In this document: piece by piece, positions 17,326 to 24,939 of the stretch
How the letters are laid out: each line of letters starts with the position of its first letter
How positions within the stretch are numbered: the first letter of the stretch is position 1
Source: Oscillospiraceae bacterium
Lineage (GTDB): Bacteria; Bacillota; Clostridia; Oscillospirales; Ruminococcaceae
Direction of reading: 5' to 3'
NCBI GenBank assembly: GCA_900768105.1
Contig: CAAGBQ010000055.1
Coordinates: 1 to 64,000, forward strand
DNA length: 64,000 bases
Notes under the pieces: model-generated
Database searches by the model: none
Told to the model about the DNA's origin: nothing
Seen by the model: only the letters and a program-made list of their open reading frames with translations
Program-made: the position numbers and the translations under genes

Positions 17326-19611
17326 ATGATGTTCAAATTTTCGGGGTTTTCTCAAAGGGCGAATGTCGCAATAAATTATGCAATAGGGCAGGCTTCCGCA
17401 CTCGGTCATTGTTTTGTGGGAAGCGAGCATCTGCTTTTTGGAATAATTAAGGAGGGTTCGTGCTTTGAGCTGCACAGCCTGATAAAATGCGGAATAAGCT
17501 GTGACGGAATTACAGAAAAACTTCTTTCCACAGTAGGCAGGGGAATAAAAACCAGCCTTTCGCCTACGGATTTAACTCCGGTTTGCAGGCGCGTGCTTGA
17601 AAACGCGATAAACGACCGCCGGCTTTTTGGCACGGCGGCAGATATAAATAACATTATAGCATCAATTTTAAGGGAGCCGGGCTGTACCGCAGCAAAGTAC
17701 CTTGCAGCTTTCGGGTGCGATAATGAAGCGCTTTTTCACGAGGCTTGCTCCGCAGGGCAAAGCTTCGCCGCGGAGCTTTCGCAAAGAGAGCGGCAGCGTG
17801 CGCAAAAAACACCGAGCCTTGATAAATTCAGCCGCGACCTAACAAAGATTGCAAGAGAAGGAGGAGCGGACCCTGTTATAGGCAGGGATAAAGAGCTTTG
17901 CCGTGTTGTCCAAATTCTTTCGCGCAGGACAAAAAATAACCCTTGCCTTATAGGAGAAGCAGGAGTTGGCAAAACCGCAATTGCGGAAGGCGTTGCGGCT
18001 CTTATTGCCGCAGGAAGGGTGCCGGAAAACATAAAAATGTGCCGGCTTTGCGCGCTCGACCTTTCTGCGATGGTAGCAGGCGCAAAATATCGCGGCGACT
18101 TCGAGGAACGCATAAAGTCCGTGTTGGATGAGGTAGTCCGATGCGGCAACATAATACTTTTTATTGATGAGGTTCATACCATTGTCGGTACAGGTTCGGC
18201 AGAAGGCGCGGTAGATGCTTCAAATATATTAAAGCCGCAGCTTGCCCGCGGAGAGATTCAGGTAATAGGCGCTACAACTACGGAGGAATACCGCCGTTTT
18301 ATTGAAAAGGATTCCGCGTTGGAACGCCGCTTTCAAAGCGTTCTTATTGAGGAGCCTGCTCCGGAAGCGGCGGTAGGCATCCTGAAAGGAATACGCGCAA
18401 AATATGAGGAGTTTCACCGTGTAAAAATCTCCGATGAAGCGGTGGAGGCCGCGGTGCGTCTTTCGGTAAGATATCTTACCGAAAGACGCCTTCCGGATAA
18501 AGCAATAGACCTTATGGATGAGGCGTGCTCAAGAAAGGCGATTGCAAGAACAGAGAAAAAAGCTGATGCTCAAGCGGGCTTTAACGGAATTGTCAGAGCA
18601 AAGGATGTGGCCGCGGTACTCAAGCTGTATACAGGAATTTCCGTAGGGGAGCTTTCTGCCGACGAGGGCAGGCGCCTGATGAAGCTTGAGGAGGAACTGA
18701 AAAAAAGAGTTATAGGTCAGGATAGGGCGGTTACGGCAGTGGCAAAGGCCGTCCGTCGAAATCGCGCGGGGTTGCGCGACCCAAAAAGACCTGTTGGAAC
18801 ATTTTTGTTCACCGGTCCGAGCGGCGTTGGAAAAACGGAGCTTGCAAAGGCGCTTGCGGAAGCACTTTTTGGCGATGAAAAGGCGCTTTTGCGCTTTGAT
18901 ATGAGCGAATATAATGATAAAGCCGCGGTAAACAAGCTTATCGGTTCGCCGCCCGGATATATCGGTTATGAGGATGGCGGCAAGCTTACGGAGGCAATTC
19001 GTCGACACCCATATTCTGTGGTGCTTTTCGATGAAATCGAAAAGGCGGATTCGGGAATCTACAATCTTTTTTTGCAGCTTATGGACGACGGCTTTATTAC
19101 CGATTCCCAAGGACGCAAGGCCAATTTTCAAAGCAGCGTTGTGATTATGACATCGAATATCGGTGCGGAAGCCGCCTTTGGGAAAGCGGGCATAGGCTTT
19201 TATGCAACTGCGGCTCCTTCCGGAAAAGCGGTTATTTGCGAAATGAAAAAGGTGTTTCGACCGGAATTTATAAATCGCATTGATGAAACGGTGGTTTTTG
19301 ACCGTCTTGATTTTTCCGCTGCGATAAAAATTGCAGAGAAATATTACAAGAAATTGTCGGAGAGGGCTGCCGCTTCCGGAATTGATGTGGCTTTTTCCGA
19401 TGAGGTCATTGTTTCCGCAGCAAAAAACGGCTTTGACCCGGAGCAGGGTGCCCGTCCGTTGGAACGCTATATCAGTGAAACGGCAGAGGACCCAATATCA
19501 GAAATGATGCTTTCCGGAGAGCTTTGCTCCGGAGAACGCTTGCTTTGCGATGCGGACGAAAACGGAAAAATGATTTTTAAAAAAGAAGCCGCCGCTTTGC
19601 AAAACGCTTGA
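17326..19611 (+). CDS. clpC: Clp ATPase (ClpC/ClpA family) lacking the M-domain
   Basis: 761 residues. The Clp N-domain repeats (1-145) precede AAA-1 with Walker A GEAGVGKT (about 208) and Walker B ILFIDEVH, then AAA-2 with Walker A GPSGVGKT (about 496) and LLFDEIEKA-like Walker B. The distance between the two Walker A motifs (about 288 residues) matches ClpA rather than ClpC. The coiled-coil M-domain that binds MecA/McsB is absent; only about 20 residues (ARTEKKADAQAG) lie there. The ClpP-docking tripeptide IGF is present near residue 622, so it should unfold substrates for ClpP. No ctsR or mcsAB is nearby. Confidence 0.92.
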   Translation: MMFKFSGFSQRANVAINYAIGQASALGHCFVGSEHLLFGIIKEGSCFELHSLIKCGISCDGITEKLLSTVGRGIKTSLSPTDLTPVCRRVLENAINDRRLFGTAADINNIIASILREPGCTAAKYLAAFGCDNEALFHEACSAGQSFAAELSQRERQRAQKTPSLDKFSRDLTKIAREGGADPVIGRDKELCRVVQILSRRTKNNPCLIGEAGVGKTAIAEGVAALIAAGRVPENIKMCRLCALDLSAMVAGAKYRGDFEERIKSVLDEVVRCGNIILFIDEVHTIVGTGSAEGAVDASNILKPQLARGEIQVIGATTTEEYRRFIEKDSALERRFQSVLIEEPAPEAAVGILKGIRAKYEEFHRVKISDEAVEAAVRLSVRYLTERRLPDKAIDLMDEACSRKAIARTEKKADAQAGFNGIVRAKDVAAVLKLYTGISVGELSADEGRRLMKLEEELKKRVIGQDRAVTAVAKAVRRNRAGLRDPKRPVGTFLFTGPSGVGKTELAKALAEALFGDEKALLRFDMSEYNDKAAVNKLIGSPPGYIGYEDGGKLTEAIRRHPYSVVLFDEIEKADSGIYNLFLQLMDDGFITDSQGRKANFQSSVVIMTSNIGAEAAFGKAGIGFYATAAPSGKAVICEMKKVFRPEFINRIDETVVFDRLDFSAAIKIAEKYYKKLSERAAASGIDVAFSDEVIVSAAKNGFDPEQGARPLERYISETAEDPISEMMLSGELCSGERLLCDADENGKMIFKKEAAALQNA

Positions 19612-19636
19612 CATTTTCGCTTAAAAGTAACATAAT
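19608..19636 (+). promoter_or_regulatory. Promoter of tRNA-Gly overlapping the clpC stop
   Basis: TTGACA at 19608-19613, 17-base spacer, CATAAT at 19631-19636. The -35 includes the TGA stop codon of the Clp gene. The -10 ends 17 bases before the mature tRNA. Confidence 0.75.
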
Positions 19637-19653
19637 ATATAGTAACATAAGCC

Positions 19654-19727
19654 GCAGGCATAGTTCATCGGTAGAACGGTCGCTTCCCAAGCCACAAAGG
19701 CGGGTTCGATTCCCGTTGCCTGCTCCA
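19654..19727 (+). tRNA. tRNA-Gly (anticodon CCC)
   Basis: A 74-base cloverleaf with encoded CCA: acceptor GCAGGCA/TGCCTGC, D arm GTTC/GAAC, anticodon loop TTCCCAA, T arm GCGGG-TTCGATT-CCCGT. The anticodon stem GTCGC/GCCAC contains one C-C mismatch at the third pair, with all other pairs intact. It reads GGG. Confidence 0.92.
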
Positions 19728-19733
19728 GAGAAG

Positions 19734-19768
19734 AACCGCTTGATTAAGCTAAAATCAAGCGGTTTTTG
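19734..19768 (+). terminator. Terminator of tRNA-Gly
   Basis: AACCGCTTGATT/AATCAAGCGGTT stem followed by TTTGCTTTT. Confidence 0.85.
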
Positions 19769-19813
19769 CTTTTAAGATAACACACCTTTATTTTTACTTT
19801 TTAAAACGGCGGA

Positions 19814-19850
19814 AAAGCCCGTCGGATCGCTGCGATCCGACGGGCTTTGT
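19814..19850 (-). terminator. Terminator of the XRE regulator gene
   Basis: A 16-bp perfect stem (AAAGCCCGTCGGATCG and complement, loop CTG), placed just downstream of the minus-strand gene. Confidence 0.8.
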
Positions 19851-19857
19851 TATTTAT

Positions 19858-20226
19858 TCAATATCTTATCCAGCCTGCGCTTGGCAGCAGGACATCCGCC
19901 GCCAAAAATATTGCCAGAAAGGCAACTATGGCGCAGGCAAAAATTAAAATGCGTTTTGTTTGCCGGCGCTCGTGGGCAATGTCATCCTGACACTGCCGGA
20001 TAAGTTGGTCGCGGTAGGACGGCATAGGCGGTACGATGCCAACAATGGTATCAATGGAACCTCCAAGCACTTTTACAACCGCTGCCACGGCAGAAAGTGA
20101 CGGGTCGCCGGTGCTGCCGTTAATCATTTTAACGACAGTGGATTCCGGAACGCCGGATTGGTCTGCGATTTGGCGTGAGGTCAAACCCTTCTCGTCTTTA
20201 AGCTTCTTAAGCTCGTCTGCTAACAT
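19858..20226 (-). CDS. XRE-family HTH protein with C-terminal membrane segment
   Basis: 122 residues. Residues 5-60 form a Cro/CI-type helix-turn-helix (SRQIADQSGVPESTVVKMINGS, then DPSLSAVAAVVKVLG). A charged linker leads to one transmembrane helix (ILIFACAIVAFLAIFLAADVLL). Membrane-tethered HTH proteins of this shape are common in gut Clostridia; the signal is unknown. GGGGGG precedes the ATG by about eight bases. Three AAAGTCA repeats lie just upstream and could be its operator. Confidence 0.85.
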   Translation of the reverse strand: MLADELKKLKDEKGLTSRQIADQSGVPESTVVKMINGSTGDPSLSAVAAVVKVLGGSIDTIVGIVPPMPSYRDQLIRQCQDDIAHERRQTKRILIFACAIVAFLAIFLAADVLLPSAGWIRY

Positions 20227-20256
20227 AAAATCCCCCCAAAATCAAAAATGATTAAA

Positions 20257-20315
20257 AAAGTCACGCTCTCGGTCATTCAAAAACGAAAAAAGTCAAATTT
20301 GGTTATTTAAAGTCA
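20257..20315. promoter_or_regulatory. Triple AAAGTCA direct repeat, candidate operator
   Basis: AAAGTCA occurs at 20257-20263, 20289-20295 and 20309-20315, starts 32 and 20 bases apart, all on the + strand and within 90 bases of the XRE gene start. A role as autoregulatory site is inferred from position only. Confidence 0.35.
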
Positions 20316-20433
20316 TTGTATAAAGTGGTAAGCTTTAGCTGTAAGAAACGCAAGGCGGCGCGAAGATTTCCCGCAGCTGTCAATATCTAAACAAGCGGCA
20401 TAAATGCCGGTGAGTGCGGTCAGGAGAAAATAT

Positions 20434-20499
20434 ATGAAAAAAGCAGAATGGGTTTTCGGTGATGTACACAGAGTAATTACAGCTGCAGGCGAACAGTAA
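20434..20499 (+). CDS. Micro-ORF, 21 codons
   Basis: The ATG lies behind CAGGAGAAAATAT. It encodes MKKAEWVFGDVHRVITAAGE plus Q. There is no known homologue in my memory. The good ribosome binding site is the only coding evidence. Confidence 0.3.
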   Translation: MKKAEWVFGDVHRVITAAGEQ

Positions 20500-20501
20500 A
20501 A

Positions 20502-20558
20502 ATGAAAAGTTTTTTTGACGCTTGCAGCGAAGAATTAAAAAATAGCTTTGGCAAATAG
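20502..20558 (+). CDS. Micro-ORF, 18 codons
   Basis: Begins two bases after the preceding micro-ORF stop and encodes MKSFFDACSEELKNSFGK. It has no separate ribosome binding site, so it would depend on coupling. Very tentative. Confidence 0.2.
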   Translation: MKSFFDACSEELKNSFGK

Positions 20559-20681
20559 AACGCAAAGCGGCAGCTGTGCATACATATTGGATGCTCTATA
20601 TATAAATTAGCACGAAATGCATCAAATGTAAACTTTTGTGGTAATTTTTAATAGAAAACTAAAAATGTAAAGGAGAACAAA

Positions 20682-21296
20682 ATGACAAAATATAATGTAT
20701 CGAAAAATGAATCTAACTGCGGCGGTAAAAAATATGATAAAAATATAGATTTGACAGAGAAAGCAGCGGACCTTTGCGAAAAAGAAATTTGCATTTATGA
20801 GGAACCGATATGTGTGGTAGACTGCGGAATTACGGAGAATAATTCAGCAGAAGAGGATACTATGCTAGAGGAAGCAAACGATTTCGGCAAAGGCTTTTCT
20901 GCAAAAAGGCTGAAAATCGGTGCGAAAATAAGCCTTAAAGAGCTTATAAATGCACAGGTGGATGTTGATTTTGCAAAGGCAAACGGAGAAGGTATTTCCG
21001 GCTATGCAAAAGGCGCTTTTGGACGAGCAATGGCAAACGGCTACCGCGGAAACGCAATTGCGCAGGGATATCATGGCCGCGCAGCCGTAAGCGGAGAGAA
21101 TTCAATAGCTGCGTCGCTTGGAGTAAAGGGAAAGGCAAGAGCGAGGATTGGCTCTTGGATAACGCTTGCCGAATGGAAACTTGTTGGGGGAAAATGGCAT
21201 ATTGCAGAGGTAAGAACGGAGCGTATAGACGGAGAAAAGCTGAAAGCGGACACATGGTATATTTTGAAAAACGGCGAATTTACGGAGACGGGATAA
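20682..21296 (+). CDS. Hypothetical protein with glycine-rich beta-repeats and a phage-like C-terminal domain
   Basis: 204 residues, AAAGGAG upstream. The N-terminal third is acidic with five cysteines. A repeat zone (about 105-150) alternates G, A and polar residues (GYAKGAFGRA, GYRGNAIAQGYHGRAAVSG), suggesting a beta-roll or beta-helix. The C-terminal part (ARIGSWITLAEW...GEKLKADTWYILKNGEF) resembles domains in phage and gut-bacterial hypothetical proteins with a G-WI-LAE...DTWY-L-NGEF pattern. No signal peptide. The function is unknown; a phage-derived origin is possible. Confidence 0.7.
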   Translation: MTKYNVSKNESNCGGKKYDKNIDLTEKAADLCEKEICIYEEPICVVDCGITENNSAEEDTMLEEANDFGKGFSAKRLKIGAKISLKELINAQVDVDFAKANGEGISGYAKGAFGRAMANGYRGNAIAQGYHGRAAVSGENSIAASLGVKGKARARIGSWITLAEWKLVGGKWHIAEVRTERIDGEKLKADTWYILKNGEFTETG

Positions 21297-21340
21297 CAAA
21301 CGCGGTGAGGAGCGCTTGCGCCGCTTTTATTGTACAAAGG

Positions 21341-21369
21341 TTGAATTGTTTCTCTTTTGGTGTTATAAT
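21341..21369 (+). promoter_or_regulatory. Promoter of the nucleoside phosphorylase gene
   Basis: TTGAAT, 17 bases, TATAAT; 34 bases before the start codon. Confidence 0.7.
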
Positions 21370-21403
21370 TCAAAAAAACACCTGTATATAGAAGGGCACC
21401 ATA

Positions 21404-22162
21404 ATGAGTATGGTTGATGAATTTGATAAAAACGGCAAGCCGCTTTTTACTCCGGAACATATTTACGGAAAGCGGGATAAAATTGCGGATGTTTGCATAG
21501 TTACTTTCCATCATAGAGTGCTTGAAAAGGTGCTGGAGGAATATTCGCCCATTGTCGCGGCAAAAGCAGCGACGGCAAACGGACCGGTGAATATATATAT
21601 AATTGAAAGCGGCGGGAAAAGGGTGCTGTTTTATATGAGTCCAATCGGCGCGCCCGCCGCAGGAGCAATTCTACACGAAACAAAGGCGCTTACCGGTGCG
21701 GAAAAATTTATTGTATTCGGCAGCTGCGGAGTGATTTCTCCGGAAGACTGTGCGGGAAAAATAATTGTTCCGACGGAGTCTTATCGGGACGAGGGAATGT
21801 CTTACCATTTTGTTCCGGCAGGGGATTACATAAAGATGAAAAACAGCGGAGCCGTCACAAAATATCTTAAAGCGAAGAATGTTCCCTGTGTATGCGGCCG
21901 CAACTGGACCACGGACGCTATTTATCGTGAAACGCAGGATAACATAGCCCGCCACAGAGCGGAAGGCTGCATAAGCGTTGAAATGGAAACGGCGGGTCTT
22001 CAGGCGGTCGCAGACTATATCGGCGCAGAGCTGTTTGTTTTCTTTTTCGGCGGAGATATACTGGGAGAAAGCTGGGATATGGGAAATATGGGCGGTGAAA
22101 AGGAGCGGGCACAGCAGCATGGACTTTTTGATATTGCGCTGGGGCTTGCAGAAACAATGTGA
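21404..22162 (+). CDS. Uridine/purine nucleoside phosphorylase family protein
   Basis: 252 residues. It belongs to the NP-I phosphorylase family: substrate and phosphate loop FGSCGVISPEDCAGKIIVP, GAPAAGAILHE, and the ribose-binding SVEMETAGLQAVADY. It should carry out phosphorolysis of a nucleoside in salvage, most like uridine phosphorylase; specificity cannot be set from sequence alone. It is monocistronic, with its own promoter and terminator. Confidence 0.88.
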   Translation: MSMVDEFDKNGKPLFTPEHIYGKRDKIADVCIVTFHHRVLEKVLEEYSPIVAAKAATANGPVNIYIIESGGKRVLFYMSPIGAPAAGAILHETKALTGAEKFIVFGSCGVISPEDCAGKIIVPTESYRDEGMSYHFVPAGDYIKMKNSGAVTKYLKAKNVPCVCGRNWTTDAIYRETQDNIARHRAEGCISVEMETAGLQAVADYIGAELFVFFFGGDILGESWDMGNMGGEKERAQQHGLFDIALGLAETM

Positions 22163-22164
22163 CG

Positions 22165-22197
22165 AAAAAGGGCGTGATTTACCACGCCCTTTTTGTT
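22165..22197 (+). terminator. Terminator of the phosphorylase gene
   Basis: AAAAAGGGCGTG/CACGCCCTTTTT stem with six-base loop. Confidence 0.85.
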
Positions 22198-22205
22198 ACG
22201 GTTAT

Positions 22206-22234
22206 TTGACAAAGGCAAAGCGAAGTGGCATAAT
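22206..22234 (+). promoter_or_regulatory. Strong sigma-A-type promoter far upstream of the YoaP gene
   Basis: TTGACA, 17 bases, CATAAT. The predicted transcription start near 22241 is about 250 bases before the next gene's TTG start. Confidence 0.7.
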
Positions 22235-22240
22235 AGAGCC

Positions 22241-22490
22241 GTAAGAAAGGTTAAACTGCAGAAAAACAAAAGAACGGTTGAATCTCGCATATAGTGACGG
22301 TCGGGATGTACACGCCGCTTTGGATGTGATTATCCGAGTTTTTATGGTGTGAAAGTCGCTTGATGTTATGGTTGACATAAAGCCGCAGACATTTTTTGCG
22401 CCGGAGTGCAGGAGCCTTACCACAGTTGAATGATGCGGGACGAAGGCAAAATAGGACTATATGTCAGTGGTGCTTGGGAGGTAATGAAGA
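22241..22490 (+). ncRNA. Long leader or candidate structured RNA before the YoaP gene
   Basis: A 250-base non-coding transcript region between a consensus promoter and the TTG start at 22491. Visible pairings include GGAT/ATCC (22322-22335), TTATG/CATAA (22365-22380), CGCA/TGCG, AACTG (22255) with CAGTT, and ACCAC (22419) with GTGGT (22469), the last next to the ribosome binding site. Length and nested long-range pairing suggest a structured RNA (riboswitch-like or a raiA-class RNA). I cannot name the class. Confidence 0.45.
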
Positions 22491-23258
22491 TTGGAGCTTT
22501 TGAGGGTAACGCCGGAAAATATTGAAACGGAGCACATTTGCTGCGCCATATCAAATAACAAAGACGCACAGGTTATGTCCAAAAAAGAATGGATGAAAAA
22601 TCGCTTTGCGGAAGGACTTGTGTTTTTGAAGTGCGATGTACGCGGAAAATGTTTTATAGAATACATACCTGCGGAAAGCACATGGGCGCCTGTATATGCG
22701 CCGGACTATATGTATATAAATTGTTTTTGGATTGCGGGACAGTTTAAAGGCCATGGATACTCCAACCTCCTTTTGGAGGAATGTATACGCGACAGCAGGG
22801 AAAAAGGAAAAAAGGGGTTGGCAATACTTTCGTCAAAAAAGAAACAGGGCTTCCTTTCCGACCCAAAATATTTGCGCTATAAAGGGTTTAAGCTTGCGGA
22901 TTGCGCGCCGCCATATTTTGAGCTTATGTACCTCCCGTTTGAGGATAGTGCGGAAAGGCCGCGCTTTTATCCCTGCGTAAACGAGCCGGAGCACAGCGAC
23001 ATTCCGAAAGGCTTTGTAATTTATTATACGAGCCAATGCCCATTTAACGCAAAATATATTCCGCTGCTTAAAGCAAAGGCACAAGAGCTTGGTGCAGAGC
23101 TTACCGCAATACATATCGAAACAAAGGAGCAGGCGCAAAGCGCAAAAAGCCCGTTTACAACCTTTTCGCTTTTTTATAACGGAGAATTTGTTACCCACGA
23201 AATACTTTCGGAAGCAAAGTTTGAAAAGATAATCGCGGAAAAACAAAAGAACGGCTGA
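22491..23258 (+). CDS. GNAT acetyltransferase with YoaP-like C-terminal domain
   Basis: 255 residues. The GNAT-like half (about 1-140) has IAGQFKGHGYSNLLLEECIRDSREKGKKGLAIL, with the acetyl-CoA loop GQFKGHG. The C-terminal half has TSQCPFNAKYIPLLKAKAQELG and matches the YoaP-like domain attached to GNAT proteins in Firmicutes. The substrate is unknown. The start is TTG nine bases after GGGAGG. The long leader in front suggests regulation at RNA level. Confidence 0.8.
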   Translation: MELLRVTPENIETEHICCAISNNKDAQVMSKKEWMKNRFAEGLVFLKCDVRGKCFIEYIPAESTWAPVYAPDYMYINCFWIAGQFKGHGYSNLLLEECIRDSREKGKKGLAILSSKKKQGFLSDPKYLRYKGFKLADCAPPYFELMYLPFEDSAERPRFYPCVNEPEHSDIPKGFVIYYTSQCPFNAKYIPLLKAKAQELGAELTAIHIETKEQAQSAKSPFTTFSLFYNGEFVTHEILSEAKFEKIIAEKQKNG

Positions 23259-23269
23259 CGCAATTTCTG

Positions 23270-23298
23270 TTGCACCTGCGCCGTATTAGTGATAATAT
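23270..23298 (+). promoter_or_regulatory. Promoter of the aldo/keto reductase gene
   Basis: TTGCAC, 17 bases, TAATAT. A start near 23305 leaves only about eight bases before the ATG at 23313, which favours the GTG at 23331 as start. Confidence 0.55.
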
Positions 23299-23312
23299 AA
23301 TAGCAAAAAAAT

Positions 23313-24356
23313 ATGAAAAAGAGTGATACTGTGGCGAAAGTTACCCTTGGTTCCACCGGAATTACTGTGGAGCAAAATGCATTTGGCGCGCTGCCCGTGC
23401 AGCGTGATAATATGGAAACGGCGGTAGCCATTCTTCAAAAAGCTTATAACGGCGGTATGAGATTTTTTGATACTGCAAGAGCATATACCGACAGCGAGGA
23501 GAAAATCGGCGAGGCGCTTTCTGGCGTGAGAGATAAAATTTATATAGCAAGCAAAACTCATGCAAAAACTCCGGAGGGATTTTGGGCCGACCTTGAAACA
23601 ACCCTTAAAAATCTCCGCACGGATTATCTTGATGTCTATCAGTTCCATATGGCGCCCCAATGTTTTGCACCGAATGACGGTACCGGAATGTACGAATGTA
23701 TGCTTGAAGCAAAAAAGCGTGGGATGATTCGCCATATCGGTATTACTGCGCACAAAATAGGCGTTGCTTTTGAAGCGGCACGGTCCGGACTGTATGAAAC
23801 GCTGCAATTCCCGTTCAGCTATCTTTCCGGAGAGCGTGAAATTGAGCTTGTCAAAACCTGTCGGGAGCACAATGTCGGTTTTATTGCAATGAAAGGGCTT
23901 GCGGGCGGCCTTATAAACAATTCTGCCGCGGCATATGCCTATATTGCGCAGTATGACAATGTGCTGCCCATTTGGGGTATTCAGCGGATGAGCGAGCTTG
24001 ATGAATTTTTAAGCTATATGGAAAATCCGCCGGAGATGACGGATGAAATAAAAACGCTTATTGAAGGCGACAAAGCCGCCCTTGCGGGAGATTTTTGCCG
24101 TGGATGCGGATACTGTATGCCGTGCCCCGCCGGAATCAGTATTCCGGATTGCGCGCGTATGTCGCTTATGGTGCGGCGCGCACCATCCGTAAATTGGCTT
24201 GGTGAGAAAATGCAGGCTGAAATGAAAAAGACAGAAAGTTGCCGCCACTGCGGAGCTTGTATGAAAAAATGCCCATATTCCCTCAATATTCCGGAGCTGC
24301 TTATTAAGAATTATGAGGACTACAAAAAGATATTGGCAGGAGAAATTACGGTTTAA
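23313..24356 (+). CDS. Aldo/keto reductase with C-terminal ferredoxin domain
   Basis: 347 residues. The AKR barrel shows the catalytic set: D and Y in FFDTARAYTDSE, K in ASKTHAKT, and H in YQFHMAP. A C-terminal 4Fe-4S segment carries CRGCGYCMPCPAGI and CRHCGACMKKCPYSLNIP, typical of the ferredoxin-fused AKR family in anaerobes. Electron transfer between a nicotinamide and iron-sulfur centres is likely; the substrate is unknown. The ATG at 23313 has no ribosome binding site and sits almost on the predicted transcription start; the in-frame GTG at 23331 (AAGAGTGAT upstream) may be the true start. Confidence 0.9.
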   Translation: MKKSDTVAKVTLGSTGITVEQNAFGALPVQRDNMETAVAILQKAYNGGMRFFDTARAYTDSEEKIGEALSGVRDKIYIASKTHAKTPEGFWADLETTLKNLRTDYLDVYQFHMAPQCFAPNDGTGMYECMLEAKKRGMIRHIGITAHKIGVAFEAARSGLYETLQFPFSYLSGEREIELVKTCREHNVGFIAMKGLAGGLINNSAAAYAYIAQYDNVLPIWGIQRMSELDEFLSYMENPPEMTDEIKTLIEGDKAALAGDFCRGCGYCMPCPAGISIPDCARMSLMVRRAPSVNWLGEKMQAEMKKTESCRHCGACMKKCPYSLNIPELLIKNYEDYKKILAGEITV

Positions 24357-24382
24357 TAAAAAAGATAACCGATAAAAGAGAT

Positions 24383-24883
24383 ATGAAAAATAAAGCTTTG
24401 GTTGTTATTGACCTTCAAAATGATATTACAAAAAATTACAAAGAAATAATTGTACAGGTAAACAATGCTATCGAGCTTGCTGCTGAAAATGATATGCATA
24501 TAGTTTATATCAAGCACAACAATGTAAGTGAGGGAACAAGAACCTTCAAGCCCGGAACCCGTGGCGAGGAGTTTGTTCCGGAACTTAAAACCGTATCCGA
24601 AAATATCTTTACAAAAACTAAAAGCAACGCTCTTACCTGCGAAGAGTTTTGCATATTTATCAAGGAAAACGGTATAACCGAATTTATTGTTGTCGGGGCG
24701 GATGCAACGGCATGCGTAAAATCCACCTGTTATAACATGACCAAAGCAGGCTATAAAGTCAGTGTTCTGTCGGATTGCGTTACAAGCTATGACAAAAAGA
24801 AAATTGACGAGATGCTGAATTACTATGCGGGAAAGGGCTGCACTGTTTGTACATTTGCCGAAGCCGCGCCGCTTTTTGAGTAA
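24383..24883 (+). CDS. Cysteine hydrolase, isochorismatase fold
   Basis: 166 residues. The triad of the isochorismatase-like hydrolases is visible: D10 (VVIDLQND), K78 (FTKTKS) and C111 (GADATACVKST). The family includes nicotinamidases, ureidoacrylate and N-carbamoyl amidases; the exact substrate is not evident. It starts 27 bases after the aldo/keto reductase gene with no terminator between, so they are probably cotranscribed. Confidence 0.85.
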   Translation: MKNKALVVIDLQNDITKNYKEIIVQVNNAIELAAENDMHIVYIKHNNVSEGTRTFKPGTRGEEFVPELKTVSENIFTKTKSNALTCEEFCIFIKENGITEFIVVGADATACVKSTCYNMTKAGYKVSVLSDCVTSYDKKKIDEMLNYYAGKGCTVCTFAEAAPLFE

Positions 24884-24901
24884 AACCGAATCTTTGCACA
24901 C

Positions 24902-24939
24902 AAAAATCCCCAGACGGTAAACACCGTCGGGGGATTTTG
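24902..24939. terminator. Bidirectional terminator
   Basis: AAAATCCCC, inner GACGGT/ACCGTC, GGGGATTTT, between convergent genes. Confidence 0.85.

Larger units (their letters stand above)
20227..20681. other. Gene-poor 455-base stretch beside the XRE gene
   Basis: No ORF above 25 codons with a plausible ribosome binding site. It holds three same-direction AAAGTCA repeats (20257, 20289, 20309), two micro-ORFs listed separately (20434 and 20502), an AT-rich block at 20590-20665, and the AAAGGAG of the next gene. The purpose is not clear; it may be regulatory or the remains of deleted genes. Confidence 0.5.

Noticed and set aside
22202..22423. 73-codon minus-strand frame in the YoaP leader
   Set aside because: No ribosome binding site, opposite to a strong promoter, and no recognisable sequence; treated as non-coding leader.
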